Source: Penelope pileata
Taxonomy: Eukaryota > Chordata > Aves > Galliformes > Cracidae
Direction: 5' to 3'
DNA: 64,000 nucleotides
Assembly: GCA_013396635.1 (NCBI GenBank)
Contig: WBMW01003947.1
Span: 172,079-236,078 of the forward strand
The first letter of the stretch is position 1. Each line of letters opens with the position of its first letter. Positions 11,247 through 25,098 of this stretch are shown piece after piece. A program made the position numbers and the translations under genes. The notes under the pieces are model-generated. The model was not told where the DNA came from. It saw nothing but the letters and a program-made list of their open reading frames with translations, and ran no database searches.

Positions 11247-14200
11247 ATTGAAAATGTACTCAAAATTTTAACTGTAAGTAACAGAAAACAGAATGAGATC
11301 ATTTAGAAGTACGTCTAAATTTATGAGAAAGTGACTTTTACTTGAGTATTTAAGATGCATCAGGTTTTGCTTTCGTGAGTGTGAGTTGAGGACATCAGTG
11401 CAGTTGGAATGGGATTTGTGTTAGTGACTGCTACAGGCTATAAGAGGTATTGTGTTTCTGTTATCAGAAGGGACTTTGATGTTTTGCACTATTAGGAATG
11501 TTTTTAAGAAGATACCTTAAAGATCAAATATGCTTGGATATTTAGAAAAGTAAGGAAGATATATTGTCTAGTGTACTGAGACTCTTAAAAAAAGACTTTT
11601 ACAAAGCAAAGACCAAGGATTTTTATGTGCAGACTTTTATGAATCGATGTAATTTCATTTTCAGGGCAAAGATATTTGATTTTGTTAAATTCTTTTTGCT
11701 TACATAAGAAGTCAGGACAAGGAAATAAATGGAAGAAATCTTCTAGGGATTACAATGTATTCTGCAATGCATTTGTTTCTGTACAGAGGTTTTCAGCTAT
11801 AAAGCATTGGAATTCCTTATGTATTGTGAAATTAAATGTCAAATGACAGAGTGCTGTATTCTAAATATGTTCCTGTAGTGATGGGAGATGGTAAGTTGCA
11901 GACTTTAAAAGGATTCTTTAAAAAAAAAAAATTAAGAATGTTATTCTCGATGAAGATGGTGAGAGAAATGTCATGCTTGTCAATCCTTTATCATTGCAGA
12001 GTTTTAAGAGCAAGCTAAACCAACATCTGCCAGGCATGTGTTGCTGCCAGGCAGCTACAGTTGCATCAGATTTTCTAATATTTCTGTGATAGAGCTGTGT
12101 TGGCACAATGCAACAAATCAATGTATTTTAATTGGCCGCTGGGACCTTTAGGCTGGAAATTAGAGTTCTCCTGAACTATCAGACAAGGCAGGCTCTGGAA
12201 CGGCCTTCCAATGGCTTATCGGAGGAAAGTATGAAAGTAATTGATTGTTACATGTTGCATGCTAAATATAGTTGTCAGAAGGGTTGTATGATTTTGAGCT
12301 TGTGACAGCAAGGGAGTAGATTGTATTACTGAAAGTGTTGCTACCAGTGTGAAGTTTCTTTCTGGTTAATGAATTCATGTAGCCTTTTTGTCACCCTAAA
12401 GTCACATTTATATTTCCTTCTGAAAGATGATTCCAAATGTTATTTTGTGAGCTCTGCTATATTTGCGAAAATAGTTGCAGTAACACCTTTCATTTCTGGG
12501 GACTAAACTTTGGGAGTAACAGGGATCTAGTATGATTACTTCAGTGGCACAACTGTTATATTTCAAGTAATTCTTGTATTGTAACTGCAATATAAACACT
12601 ATCTAAAATGTGTAAATGTAAAGATTTAAATTCATTTTAGGTTATCTTTGATACCCATATAGATTATCTTTCTATTTTTACTATTAATATTCTACAATAT
12701 TCTAAAATATTTTATTCTACAATTATTATTATTCTACAATTCTAAAATATTTTATTCATACCTATCTGAGAGTAAATTTGTAGATCAGTTACTTTTCTTA
12801 AAATGACTAAAACAAGAAAATTGAGATTGATTCAACCCCAAACAAAACTGATTATTCATCTAATAACAGATTCATGAAGGTGGTTCCGAAAGTCGCTTGA
12901 ATGTTTGAAAACGGGATTGATACCAGTGGAAAAATTCTGCTTCAAGCTGTCTAACCTAATTTCAGTAAATACTGTGTTCTTTGTAAATGTGGCATCAGTC
13001 AACTCAAGTAGTAAATTTGGCTTAAATTGTCTGGTTAATTTCAACTTCTACAAGGTGATGCATAGGAGGATGTAGTTCTGTGCTAGGCAAGTCTACCTAG
13101 CTCAAACAGGAGTTTCAGGTTTTGATGGCATCCTTTCCAACAAAGACTCTTGTAGTAAGAGTCTTATATTTAAGCTTTTCTCCATTCCATAGTCCTTTAG
13201 TATGCCCAAAACACTAGGTTATAGAATAATCAAATGTGTCTATCTTTCTGTCCTTTTCTCTGAGTTGTTAAATTTTACATATAATACTCCCATATTAGTT
13301 GCTCTATATCAAGGTGAATAGGGCAATCTGCAAACAGTGGAGGGAATTAAATATAGATTCTATTGTCTCATGGACAAACTGTTTAATAAATTATGCTGCT
13401 CTTAGCAGCAGCTTCTTATTTCAACAGGTTTACCATCTTGGTGAGAAAAAGATTTACAAAATTATGAATAATTGAAATTGATTCTTAATTTTTAAAATTA
13501 AATAGCTGAATCAAAACTCTATTTACTTCAGCAGTATTATTTGCAAACTTCTCTTTTCTATGTCATGTTATACTACTATGTTTTAATGCACGGGACTTAT
13601 ATCTCGTTTGGATCAAAAGAGTGGGATGCAATCAAGCAAAATTACATTCTAAAATTGAATACAGCTCCAATAGCTTTCAATTTAACTATGCTGACTATGT
13701 ACTTAAAATATTTTCAACTAGATCTATCAATAAATATCTCTACAAAATAGTCTGAATATTATAATCTGTTAAATGTCTCAAAGTATATGATGTGCTGTAT
13801 ATGTGCGCATCACAAATCTAATAAGATTATTATTTCTGTTCAAGAATTTCTCTGTTGTCACTGAAAGCCTATTCAAAAAACATCTTTCTCAGAATTTTCT
13901 GGTTTGTGGTGTGTTCTAAGAAACTAAGTAATTGAAAGAAATACAGTAGGCCTTTTTGCTAACATGCTAAACAGATACTACTGACTTGAATATCTTCTAC
14001 TGACAGCCTAATTCTCCCTTACATTATTCATGGATTATTTGGGTGAAATTTTGTCTCACTTTAGATCCTTTGTATGTATTCTGTCAGGAGCAGTAGTGTA
14101 ATATCTCAAAATACTGTGACAGGAATAGTAGATTTCTGCAATTATATAAATAGTTTCTATTTTGATTTAGCTAGTGTATTTGGCAATATCTTAGAATATT

Positions 14201-17200
14201 TTTTGCTTTTCCTCACTATAGACAAAGGATAGATTGACATTTAAAAAGTTGTTTGTTCAGCAACTTCCCTATAACTTTCCAAGCAGATAATTTCTGTTGT
14301 ATTTAAGAAATTCTCTTTTAATGCTTTTTTATTATCTTCATTAATGTTGGGTACACTTGTCCATCTGCATTTAATTTCATTTTCCACATTTATTATTTTC
14401 AATACTTTTACAATAGTATTGTCAGTTATTTATATTTCCTATGGAGTACTTATGTCTTCAGAAGAGAAAATTGGTACCTTTGGTACACTTTTCCTTATTC
14501 TTATTGCTGCACATCTTGCTATAAGCATTATTGAACACTGATGCTAATACATAAAAGACTGAAAACATGATGACTGTGACTGGAAGCTAATAAAGAGTTT
14601 TCTATTTTTAATTTTTCAGGGGCAATAGACTTAAGAAAATGTTTATCGGAAATGTTAAGCTAGTAAACCTATTTGTCTCCTCATTTTTCTCTTCTCCATC
14701 AAGATGAGAGCAAGGTGCTTTCCTTAGCACATGTTTCTGAATTCTTATTTAGTGATTCTTCTCTCACATTTCCTAGTTCTGCATTAAACTGTGACTGTAA
14801 ATATCAGAAAGTTTGTATTGAATTACATTATCGTTGGCGTGAAGAAGGCGGCTTTTAGTACCCTGTAGGGCTTTTTAGCTCTGTATGTGATTAGTAGGTC
14901 AGTTTCTAATAGGCCAGTCCTGAGTTCTTTTAGTACTATTTCCGTGCCTCATAATCCAGTTCTGCTGTAGCTAATTTCATTGAGACGTCAGCAGCTATTA
15001 TTCTCACTAACATTGCTGGTATCAGTATTAGTGAACCATGTGACATGTGGCTTTTCTCATGTTTCTCTAGTCTTAATGATATATTTTAACTTTGTACCAT
15101 GCCAGACACCTGCTTCAGTGTTACGAGACTTAATTCCTACTTCGTTGTGATTTAGTGTCTTGACCTTGACATTCACATCTTATTAAAAAGATAATCATGT
15201 GTGGATTATCCAGACTAACTTTCTGACAAACAGGGATCTGTATTCTCATCACAGTCAGGCAGAAGCAAACAAACAAAAGTGCAGGCAAAGTAATTTAAGA
15301 TCACTAATCACATTAACTGCAGAAAAATTTCAGGGATCTTCGCAAACAAGGTTAAAGAGTACAGTGCTACAAGAAATACAAGGATAATTAAAATCTTCCT
15401 TTGCAAATGGTCTTTTGCTTTCAAGTATGCATGGATTGGTTTTGAGTGGATATTAAATAGAGTTTTAATTTGAATTGCTTGAAAGACAATGAAGGGGTTG
15501 AAAGATGGTGGAGCTCCAAAATGTCAGGGTAGTTCTAGGGTAAAGCTTGACTGGAAGGAATTAGATGGCATGATGATGATCCAGATGTTCTTTAAAATCC
15601 TGCTAGATTCTGACAAGTAGCAAATGTGAAAAATTCAAAAATTGTGCTTCTGTTTAAAATTCACTCTGCAGAAACACCATACAGATAGTCATTGTCTCTG
15701 CTAGACTTCTGTTGAGAAAAATTATCTCAGATTGCTATAACGGTAGGAGCAAAACAGTCTATCCAATACTTTTAAAAATTTGATGAAATGTACCTTTGCC
15801 AATTAAAATAGCTCTTTAATTTTGAAGGGCAGCAATGAAAAACAATGTCAGTATTCTCAAATGTCCTACTTAAGTGTCTTTGAAAATTGCCAAGTAATCA
15901 GTTCGATGACTTTTCTCTCTTGTTCTTCAGTTGAGATTTCTTCTACGCCACACTGAGATTTTTTTGAATTACTTTTGTTTTATAGTTGTAAAATGATTCA
16001 ATATCACGTAGAGTTAGTGTTTCACCTTGCCTTCCACTTTTTTATTTCCTAATGATTGCTTACAGAGCTTGGGTTAATGTTGAGGTCTTTGGCATTTAAT
16101 TCTTTCTCGTCAATGTGATAAAAACATTTGTCGCCGCGGAAGGAACAAGTCATTCCCAGATGGCTGTGACATGGTCTTTTTCCAGAGGCTTCACTGCTAA
16201 CCATGCAGCAACGTACTGAGACAGGTCAGGGAAACTCTAAGTGACTTTGATTTTACTGCATTTGCCGAACACACTATACGTCATAGTTGGAAGAAGAACT
16301 TGTAGCTCTATTGCTCTGGCGGCAGAATTCTGGTTTAATACTACAGTTTTACATTTTCTACATTTTCTGCCTTTGTATTCAATCTATACATTCATTAATA
16401 TCCATTTAAGAAAGCTTGTTGCTTTGGAATTGCTAGCCTTGTCTTCCAGATATCTGTGTTGGAGTTCTCTTGCTTTTGCCTTACTTCGAAATTTCTTTCA
16501 TATCTTATTCCCAATCTAATGAAATCAACATATTTCAATGTAACATTTTGGTTAAAAAACGGAAATTTAAAATAATCCAGACCCCCACCCTCCCTTACTC
16601 CAGAGAATGTGACCCTACTGATGCTTAATCAAACATTCTCAGCTTTGTTTTTCTAAATAAACTTCAATAAATCATCACTTGCTGACACAAGAAATTGATT
16701 TGTGGAACCAGTGAAATAATCAATTTCTAATTTTAGAAAATATGGACAAAAGTTAATGAAAGCTCAGCTTGATAAGTATATGTGAAAGTCAAGCCATTTA
16801 TTAATGTGTATATGCCCAACTTGGGTTTACAAATTCGAAAATTGTACCTTCTTAGCTTTTTATTTAATGCGGTGTTCCAGAATTATTTTGTTTTAGTTAT
16901 GCTAAAGAAGCTAGTAAGCTGATAGTTTGCAGGCTTTTCAATGTCAAAACAAATTCCCAAGGACAAATATTTTACCTACAAGGAATAAGAAGCAAATATG
17001 CTATGTTAACCAACTTATTTTATTGTGTTAAACAATACACTGAATACTATTTCTGTTTCTGCCTGGAAACGGCCCCATATCCAACACAGAGAAGTGTGTG
17101 TGTTGGAGGACCCAAGGTTTACACTTAACAGAGCCACAGTGTGCTTCCTCCCTTTCGCTCACTGGCCATTAGGGTTGCTGGTTTCCATTTTATAGATAAT

Positions 17201-20200
17201 GTTTTAATCTGAAAAGTTGGTAACATAATTAAATTGGTTTTGTTGTTGCTTACACAAAGACTGACTATGCTATAGGTAAACTCTGTATATTGACACTGGA
17301 TATTAGATAAAGTCAGGAAATCTCTGGGTGTTTTCTGTAGTGTACCTGTCTCCACCAAATCCACTGAATATGTGAACAAAGGGATTCTATTTAAATTAAG
17401 CCATTCAAATGCTGTGATTCGCTTGTAAAAGAAGCACTTAAATTTATGCTGAAGGAGTTTGAGTACATATATGTAGATTCACAAGTTTTTAATAAATTAC
17501 CCAATAGATTACATTAGTTTCAACAGTGATATAACAAGAGCCCTACTGCTTCAATGACTTCTTACATATGGAGAGTACACAAAATACTCTAGTGCTGTTG
17601 CAAATTAATGATATTAATGCATGCTTTCAGCAGAGAAGAAAAATATAAAATCTGGGTTTTAAGGAAATTTAAATCTTAAATAATTTTGTTATGACAGATG
17701 CTCTTTGTGGAGCCTACCCTGTGCATGAGACTTGATTGTTTTTTTAAAATAATTAGATGTGTGACTCTGGCCTCTGTTTTCATATCTTAATTATTCTTGA
17801 CACATCTGCATATCCAGTACCACTCTATGCTATTAGTGTTTTCAGAAGATTTATTTTATAAATCTCAGTTTTGTGCCAATCTAAATATTTGAATTTTCAT
17901 TAAGTCTTGTCTAAGAGGATTACATAGGAAGTTGTGGTTTTATATTTGACCCTAACTTCTCCTTAAGTGCTGGCTTTTTTAGAATGGGAGTGAGAAAATG
18001 AGAGTCTTCAGGATCCTACAGGGTTCTATTCACTTAGGACACATTTCATGTTATAGACAAAAATAGCGCATGGATCAGAATATAATTTTCGGGGCTGTAA
18101 TCAAATGTAAGTCTCCAGGTTATCAAGTGAGATGGTTATAATTATAATTTCTTAACTGTACATACAGATAGCATTTTTTGAGACTAAGACCTTTTGCTTA
18201 AATTTCCTGTACTGTCAATTACTCTCCATTAAAAAGAGAGAAATAGTAGAAAAACTCAAAACTCATGAAATAAAATAAAGCACGTAGATTGACCCAGATT
18301 GGAATACCTTACTCTTCTACAAAATTTGTAAGAAGCTGGAGTTGTTCTGGCAATCAGATGTACTTTTTTTTCATATGAAAATAGTATTAATCTTTTTCTG
18401 AGAAATTAGATGGCAGGAGGGCTTTTGCATCCACTTCTGTCAGGAAAGATAATGTATGATATTGCTAAAACTGAGAATGAAGGCAAGAAATGGAGTTTTG
18501 ATTTTGAGTGTGTTTCACAGAGTAACTTACTCTACCATAATAATTTTTAAGGAAATAGTTCATTCTAAAATTTTTCATAAAGTATATTGGCCACCTGTGA
18601 TCAGACTTGGGTTTCTTGCAATTTGCAGAACAGCAGAAAAACATCTAGGGCAGTGTAAGGGCTTCATACTTATCACTTTGTCAAGTATATAATGTAAATA
18701 GAGTATTTGCTCAACCATATCTTTGTACATTGAGGAGATGACACTCAGATTTCTTCAAGCTGGTTCTCTCCGCTGTGAAGTACTTTCCTTCACTATGATT
18801 TTCTTCAATGGATACAAGTTGAGGTTATTAACATCAAAAAAATCCAATCATGACAGTGCATGTCCTACAACCTGTCATGGTCCTTTCCCAGATCCAAATC
18901 TAATGTGACTTGTGCAAAAGAAATACATTCTGGAAGTGAAATGGTCTATGATTCTCATAGGTGGCAGTGTATTCCCAATGCCTTAGAGGACACAGTTACG
19001 TCTACCATGGTTTTCTCACACTGCTTGATTATTGTATGACTAACTTGGAATGTAAGATCTGTACAAATTATGAATGTTGGAATGATTAAAAAAATAGTGT
19101 GTCAGTTCTTGAAAAATAACGTTTCACTTTTCTACGGTCCATTAATCATCCTCTTTATTCATCAGTCATTGGAACACTTATGTTGTGTCTGTTTTACAGT
19201 TTATTTTACATGTAGCTATTTCTTAATTTCGCTATTGAAAATCCTACTAAGAAGAAAAGATGTACCAACAATTTCAAATAATATAAAGATAGAAAAAATG
19301 TATTTACTAGTATATTTTTGAAAACAATCCTTGCATTATTGTAACAGGTAAAACTATAGCAAAGCTTCTCCTGTTGTATAGAACCTTTGAAGGAAATAGT
19401 GAAATACACTTTCTGCCAACCTAATGCCTTAATTCTGGTGCTTTTTAATAGTAGAGAATATTTCAGCTGTATGCAGTATGAAGTTAACAGCTGTAAAGCA
19501 CTAAACCTTATGGGGTAGCTTGCAGAAAGGAGTATCAGAGATTAATGAATTTTCAGGTGCTGAAAGACACTGAACTTCGTTCAGTGTTGCAATCTTCTTG
19601 GCACCTTGCTTGGTGGGTTTTGACACCTGTTCTCCTCGGTTGTGATTCTGTTGCACAAGTCGTGTTATATCTAGGTTTGGGAAACAGCGACAGAAGGCTG
19701 TACGCTATCCAAGTGTCTTCTGTGGCTGTTCATTTAGAAAGATTATAGATTAATCTGAAATTTGAATATCTCAGTTCTCCCCTTGGGACAGAGTGATTTT
19801 CTGTGACTGTCTGTCAGTGATGGAGCTAGGATGATACAGGACAGATTCTAACATAAAAATATAGTGTATATTTTGTATCTGATTTAAACTACAGCAACTT
19901 AATTACCCCCTCCACCACTACCCCTTTGTCTTTAAAATGACGTATACCTTTCTTTATTTAATTGCTTGAATGGAAAAAAGAGTTTGGCATACAACATCAA
20001 TTCCACCAGTGGCTCTGGACTTAAGAAATCTGGAATTTCAATCTGCAGTTCTAAGATTCTTACTGCCAATTTGTCTAATAGTAATGCAGATGTATGACTG
20101 ATGCTGCTTTAGAGAGAAATCAGGAACCATCTTATTTTAAATATATTTGTATGTTTATATGAATAGCTCATTATTCAAAATATCTCTTATGTGAAAAGTA

Positions 20201-21544
20201 TTTAATTTCCTTGTTTATTCCTTTTATTTCTATCTTTTTCCAGGGCACTTGGTTTTAACAAAACATGATTGATTCCGTACTATATTTTCTGTGAGAATAA
20301 CAAAGTGAATTTTTGTTAGCTAATTAGTTGATAACAATCTTTATATGAAATTTACAGAGGAATAAATGGAAGTAGCAAAAGCATTCCTCCTGCTGATCTT
20401 AGAAAATATCTTAACCTGTTCTTTACTATTACTGTTGAGTGTAAAGATTGTAATCAATAGTTTTTTTTTTTCAACATAAGCATTGTTCAAAGTCATAAAA
20501 AGAAGTAAAGAAGCAATCCGTAGTTCAAAGAGTTTAATATAAGTGCAGGGTGGGGATGGGGAGGAAATTCAAAGACGGAAGGAAGTTTACACAAAGCAAA
20601 GTGATGGTATGATCTGAAACATAACTTTCTTTTTTGTAATGTTTTCTGGATAAAATTGTTTTAGTTCAATCTTATTGTATATAGTCAAGCTATATTGTAA
20701 AAGAGTACTATAGGAGTGGATGGAATGGATGCAACCAAGGGTATCTCTAGACTGATGTTCTGGCTGCAAGCAGATGTCCACAGGAGAAAATGCAATGTGA
20801 TGCTTCCCATGAGTACTTTCCTAGTCTCAAATTATTTTCAGCCCAAATGTTTCTTAACTGTTTGTCCAATGTCCTCTTTAAGCTATGTACTACATCTTTT
20901 GTCAATGAATTCATTAAGTAACAACAGCCTGTTGTGTGAAGAGCAGCCTCCTTTCTCATTTGGAATGTGGGTCTTATTAAGTTACATGATGTCATAAATT
21001 CTCTCAACAGATCACTCACTAAAATTTAGATTTGTGAAACTTAAGGAGGGAATACTGGGTACTATTGGTGGATATTCTCAGTTTCTCAGTGAAGAGGAAT
21101 TTACGCATAATATTAATTATAAAGTGATGATATCATGTAAACATGAGGTCATCTTTGGCATTGATCAATCTGTAACAGACAGATTTTTAAGAGTTGCTTT
21201 GGGATACGATCATTGGCAAAGTCTGAGAAAAGCAACTCAAAAATTTCTAGGTGTCTTAAAATTCTTTGTAGGTTATTTATCTCTGTTCAGGTGGAATAAT
21301 CATAACTGATAGCAAAGATAAATATTATTCATTTGGTTCTCTTTCTTGCAGTAGGAGTTTTATTTGCCCAGATCATTTTTTTCTGTCCTCTCATTTACGC
21401 TGAAGTGAAAACATTTGTGGTTAGGTTTATGTTCCTTTCAACACAGATATTGGTGGGAACAGAGATATAAACTAAGAAGAGGGGAAGGAAAAGGTAGCCA
21501 ATAGTTCTGTGAAAGAGTGATGCAGACAGCTGCTGAGCAAGGGG
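11247..21544. other. Long repeat-poor unique stretch
   Basis: About 10.3 kb of AT-rich DNA with no clear CR1 or mariner and no open frame above about 95 codons. Visible items are an old LINE-like phrase near 12000-12045 that I cannot assign, a 27-29-bp direct duplication at 12689-12757, a less AT-rich block near 16120-16210 containing GTCGCCGCGGAAGG, and many AATAAA words expected from base composition. I see no exon with convincing splice sites. Confidence 0.5.
12689..12757. repeat. Direct duplication of a 27-29-bp AT-rich unit
   Basis: The unit ATTCTACAAT...TCTAAAATATTTTATTC occurs at 12689-12717 and again at 12731-12757, offset by 42 bp. The second copy lacks two bases after ATTCTACAAT. 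The likely origin is local slippage or tandem duplication. Confidence 0.8.
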
Positions 21545-22642
21545 CAGCCTCCCATAAGATCCTCACAGAGAAACTGTCGAAGTATGGGATGAATGGATTG
21601 AGTGGGATGAATGGATATGTGGATCAAAAACCGACTGAATGGCTTGACCTAGAGGACAGTGGTCAGTTGCGCAAAGTAAAGAGCTAATATCCCAGGGGAC
21701 AGCATTGAGTCTAGTCCTGTTTAATATCTTCATTAATGATCTGGATGATGAGGTAGAGCGCACCTTCAGTAAATTCATGGATGACACAAAACTGGGGATA
21801 TTGGCTAACTCACCAGAGGGCTGCACAGCCATCAAGAGGGACCTGGATGTGATGAAGAGGTGAGCTGACAGGAACCTCAGAAAGTTCAACAAGTAGAACT
21901 GCAGGGAAGAGCAACTGGGGAGGAACAACCTCAGGCACCATCACATGCTGGAGACTAGAATGCAGCTCTGCAGAGAAGGACCCAGGAGTCCTGGTGGAAT
22001 ACCAAGTTGAACATGAGTCAGTAATGTGCCCTTGCTGCTAAGAAGGCTAATGGTTTTCCTGACCGCACTAGGCAGAGTAACACCAGCAGGTCAAGGGAGG
22101 TGATCCTTCCCTGCTGTTCAGCACTGGTGAGGCCACACCTGGGGTAGTGTGTTCACTTGTGGTCTCCCAGAACGAAAGAAACTTGAATGTAGTGGAGAGT
22201 CCAGTGGAGGTTTACCAAGCTGCTGAAGGGACTGGAACACTTCTGCAGTGAGGAGAGGCTGAGAGAGCTTGGAGTTTTCAACCTGGTGGTCAAGGGGATC
22301 TCACAAATGTCTGTAAGTACCTGAAGAGAGGGTGCAAAGAGGATGAAACCATGGTATTTTCAGTAGTACCCAGTGCCAGGGCAAGAGGCAATGAGCACAA
22401 ACTGGAAGACCAGAAGTTTCCTCTGAACGTCGGGAGAACTTCTCTGCTGTGAAAGTGATGGAGCACTAGTGCAGGCTGCCCAGAGAGGACGTGAGGTCTC
22501 CTCCCTGGAGATCTTCAAAAGCCGCTTGAATGTGATCTTGGGCAGTGGACTCCGGATAGCAAATGTCCCTGCTTGAGCAAGGGGATTGGACAAGATGACC
22601 TCCATAGGTCTGTGACAACCTTGACCATTCTGTGATTCTGTG
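21545..22642 (+). mobile_element. CR1 LINE fragment with reverse-transcriptase remnants
   Basis: A 5'-truncated CR1 of about 1.1 kb in sense orientation. Near 21715-21800 the plus strand encodes LFNIFINDLDDEVE followed by SKFMDDTKL, the CR1 reverse-transcriptase core in which the usual FADD catalytic box reads FMDD. Several stops and frameshifts follow, so ORF2 is dead. The 3' part contains the typical CR1 phrases and ends TTCTGTGATTCTGTGG at 22627-22642. The 5' limit is approximate. Minus-strand open frames here are shadows. Confidence 0.92.
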
Positions 22643-24242
22643 GTAAAGCCGAAAACATTTTATATCCACTTCTGAAGACAATGTCTGGATAACAGTTGTT
22701 CGTTCTTATTTTGTGTACCTCTGTGTACTGTGACATAATGTTATTAATCTGATTCACAGTTGAAATATTCACATATATCTTTAAAACTGTTCAAATACTT
22801 TCCTGACTATATCTAGACCAACTACTTGCCTTCTAAATCTCAGGTGTTCACATCCCCTATTATTATACTCTTTGAAAATAGTTACATACTCATGAGCTTG
22901 TGCACATGAAAATCAAGTAGTTGTAAAGAGGCTTTCTAATAGAATCCCCATTTCCTCTCATTAAAGATTACAGAACGTACTAGGGCATAATTTTGCGTGC
23001 AGCTGTTCGAATAAATTTAGCATCATATGAAATTCACTTTTGTTGCAAAAAGCAGCACCAAAACTGTTGTCTTTGAGATAATGTGAAAACAAGTGTAATC
23101 ATGTTAAAAAAAAATAAGGTTCCAAGGATCTGAGAGTTGGAAATATTATAGTTCTGGTGACTTGCACCAGATGGTGACTTTAAATTCGGTGTTCTTATGT
23201 GCGTGGTATTTTCTAAATGCATGAAGGCATGCTATAGCTTCCATCGGACACCTTCCCTGCATTGACAGTTGACCACAGTTTCTTATTCAATAAACAGCCC
23301 TACACTTTTTTCTCAAAATAAATGATTGCAAACTTGCCAGAGAGTCAAAATGTTCATGAGATTTCCTTAGATCTTCCTGTTGTAGAAGCTGGGAGCTTCA
23401 TGAAGATTACATGGTGTGCTATATCAGCACTGACAAAATTTTGCTGAACTAACATTCCACATGGGGAGTTGAAGTATGAAGTGTCTACTAATATGGAATA
23501 AGTAATTTGAAGTATTCAAAGATTAATTGTCCAATATTTTCAGTACTTTACTAGTACATACTGTATTCCAAATACAAATCAGCTTTTGAAGTTAGATGTA
23601 CTCTGCATTCCTACTAATCTTTAAAGTTTAGTGCTAAGTACTTCCAAAATTGTGGGAGGTGCATATGGAGACCATCTGTGGGGAATGTGAATGAGTTTAA
23701 GTATTCGTATTATTGCACAAGAGCCTCTGAATCCCACTCTACAAAACTTCTACATCAATAATGAACTACCTTGGGGCATACACCCATGAAGAGCAATTTC
23801 TGACTTGATAGCTAATCTTAGGCAAAGATATAAATAGCTGAATAACATAGTGCTGCTAGTTTTATCAAAAGAACTTTGAAATGTAAATGTAGATTACTAA
23901 TAAATTCTCCTGTATGTGAACTATTTGCACAAGAAAATAGCATTCTAGATATTTAATTTTTTAATGGAATGAAATAATAGCCATCAAGTTACTGCTTAAA
24001 TACTCCTTTGTTTCTTAAGAAAACTGTTTTGCTTTTCCAAGGTTTTATTTTTCTGGACCATTACCTGATAAATAGTAACTTGTTTCAGCAATACTTAATG
24101 ATGCAGGACCCATCTGGCATTATATCAAGATGTGCAGCTGGCTATTAATTACTGAAAACTCCTCTACTGCTCAGACTAAAGCATCCGCCAAAGATCTGAT
24201 TCAGCAGATTCCCTTTTTCTTGTTTCTCCTATATTACTGCCC
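22643..24242. other. Unique AT-rich DNA
   Basis: No gene, transposon or RNA gene recognised. Short open frames (under 90 codons) have no recognisable content. Confidence 0.5.
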
Positions 24243-24278
24243 NNNNNNNNNNNNNNNNNNNNNNNNNNNNNNNNNNNN
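24243..24278. other. Assembly gap of 36 N
   Basis: A run of undetermined bases with CC on its left and seven C then ten A on its right. The flanks suggest a homopolymer C or C/A-rich simple repeat that sequenced poorly. The true length is unknown. The PKKKRR-like peptide that can be translated just right of it is an artefact of the A-rich run. Confidence 0.95.
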
Positions 24279-24542
24279 CCCCCCCAAAAAAAAAAGAAGA
24301 GGAAATGCACATTTAGTAAGTTAATCATGGATACAAAATATGTGTTCAGCGTGAAAGCTGATTGCACTAATGGTTTCTTTACTAATTTTTAGTCTTGAAA
24401 CAATATAGTAGCTTCTCTTTAGAACTTTCCTTTGAACTTTATGGAGACAAGTTTTCATTGTTTTCATTTTTGTTTTTGTTTCTCTTGAATATTTATCTGC
24501 AGTGTAATAGTACATACTGTTTGGATGTAATCTTGAATTTTG

Positions 24543-25050
24543 TACTTTCATAGACATGGTTAAGCCTCCTGAATCCAGGAGCCTGATGAAGATGAGGCAG
24601 ATGTAGCTCTGTGTCCTCAGGTCCAGCCTGGGAGGAGCCCTCATAGGGGCAGCACACAGTGCTGTTCACAGTACACATAAACACATGCAGGTGCTCATGG
24701 CCACTGAGAGCAACAAAGACAAAAGCATTCAGGCAAACACAAGTAGCTCCAATGGCCTCATGCCTGCTGTGGCTGGTCAGGATGAAGATACCATACTCAG
24801 TAGTTGACCCCTGTATCCCAACACTCCCCAGTTGCTGGCATACCTCTCCATAGCTGGAGCCATGCCCCTGACCATCAGTTCGTGAGGTGGTGCAAGGATC
24901 CTCTCCCACTGACTCAGCATTCTGGGTATCACCTCCAGTCCCTGGCCTGATGGCTCCCCTGGGATGGCCCTATGTTGGGCCAGGCAGGGAGTCTCTCTTT
25001 TGGACTGGCTTATAGGGGTTACCTCTCCTGCCAGCATGCCTCCATGATCC
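24543..25050. other. GC-richer island of unknown origin
   Basis: About 500 bp, clearly richer in G+C than the surrounding DNA, ending at a TG microsatellite. The minus strand has several overlapping open frames: 138 codons (24493-24909), 86 codons (24777-25037) and 107 codons (24321-24644). None shows a domain I recognise. Candidates are a decayed LTR or endogenous-element fragment, a processed pseudogene, or a single-copy exon or promoter. I see no clear TG...CA LTR ends and no polyadenylate tail, so the identity stays open. Confidence 0.4.
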
Positions 25051-25098
25051 TTTGTGTGTGTGTGTATGTATGTATGTGTGGGGGGTGTGTGTGTGTGG
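25051..25098. repeat. TG/TATG microsatellite
   Basis: A run of TG units interrupted by TATG units and a GGGGGG block. It is likely polymorphic and able to adopt Z-DNA. It directly abuts the unidentified GC-richer island. Confidence 0.95.

Noticed and set aside
12000..12190. Phrase GAGTTTTAAGAGCAAGCTAA and following GC-richer DNA, resembling the end of an old LINE
   Set aside because: Similarity too short and degraded to assign to CR1 or any other family.
21563..21928. 121-codon minus-strand frame
   Set aside because: Antisense to the plus-strand CR1 reverse-transcriptase remnant.
24130..24367. Open frames across the N gap, one with a PKKKRR nuclear-localisation-like peptide
   Set aside because: The peptide is only a translation of the C-run/A-run beside the gap, and the frame depends on unknown bases.
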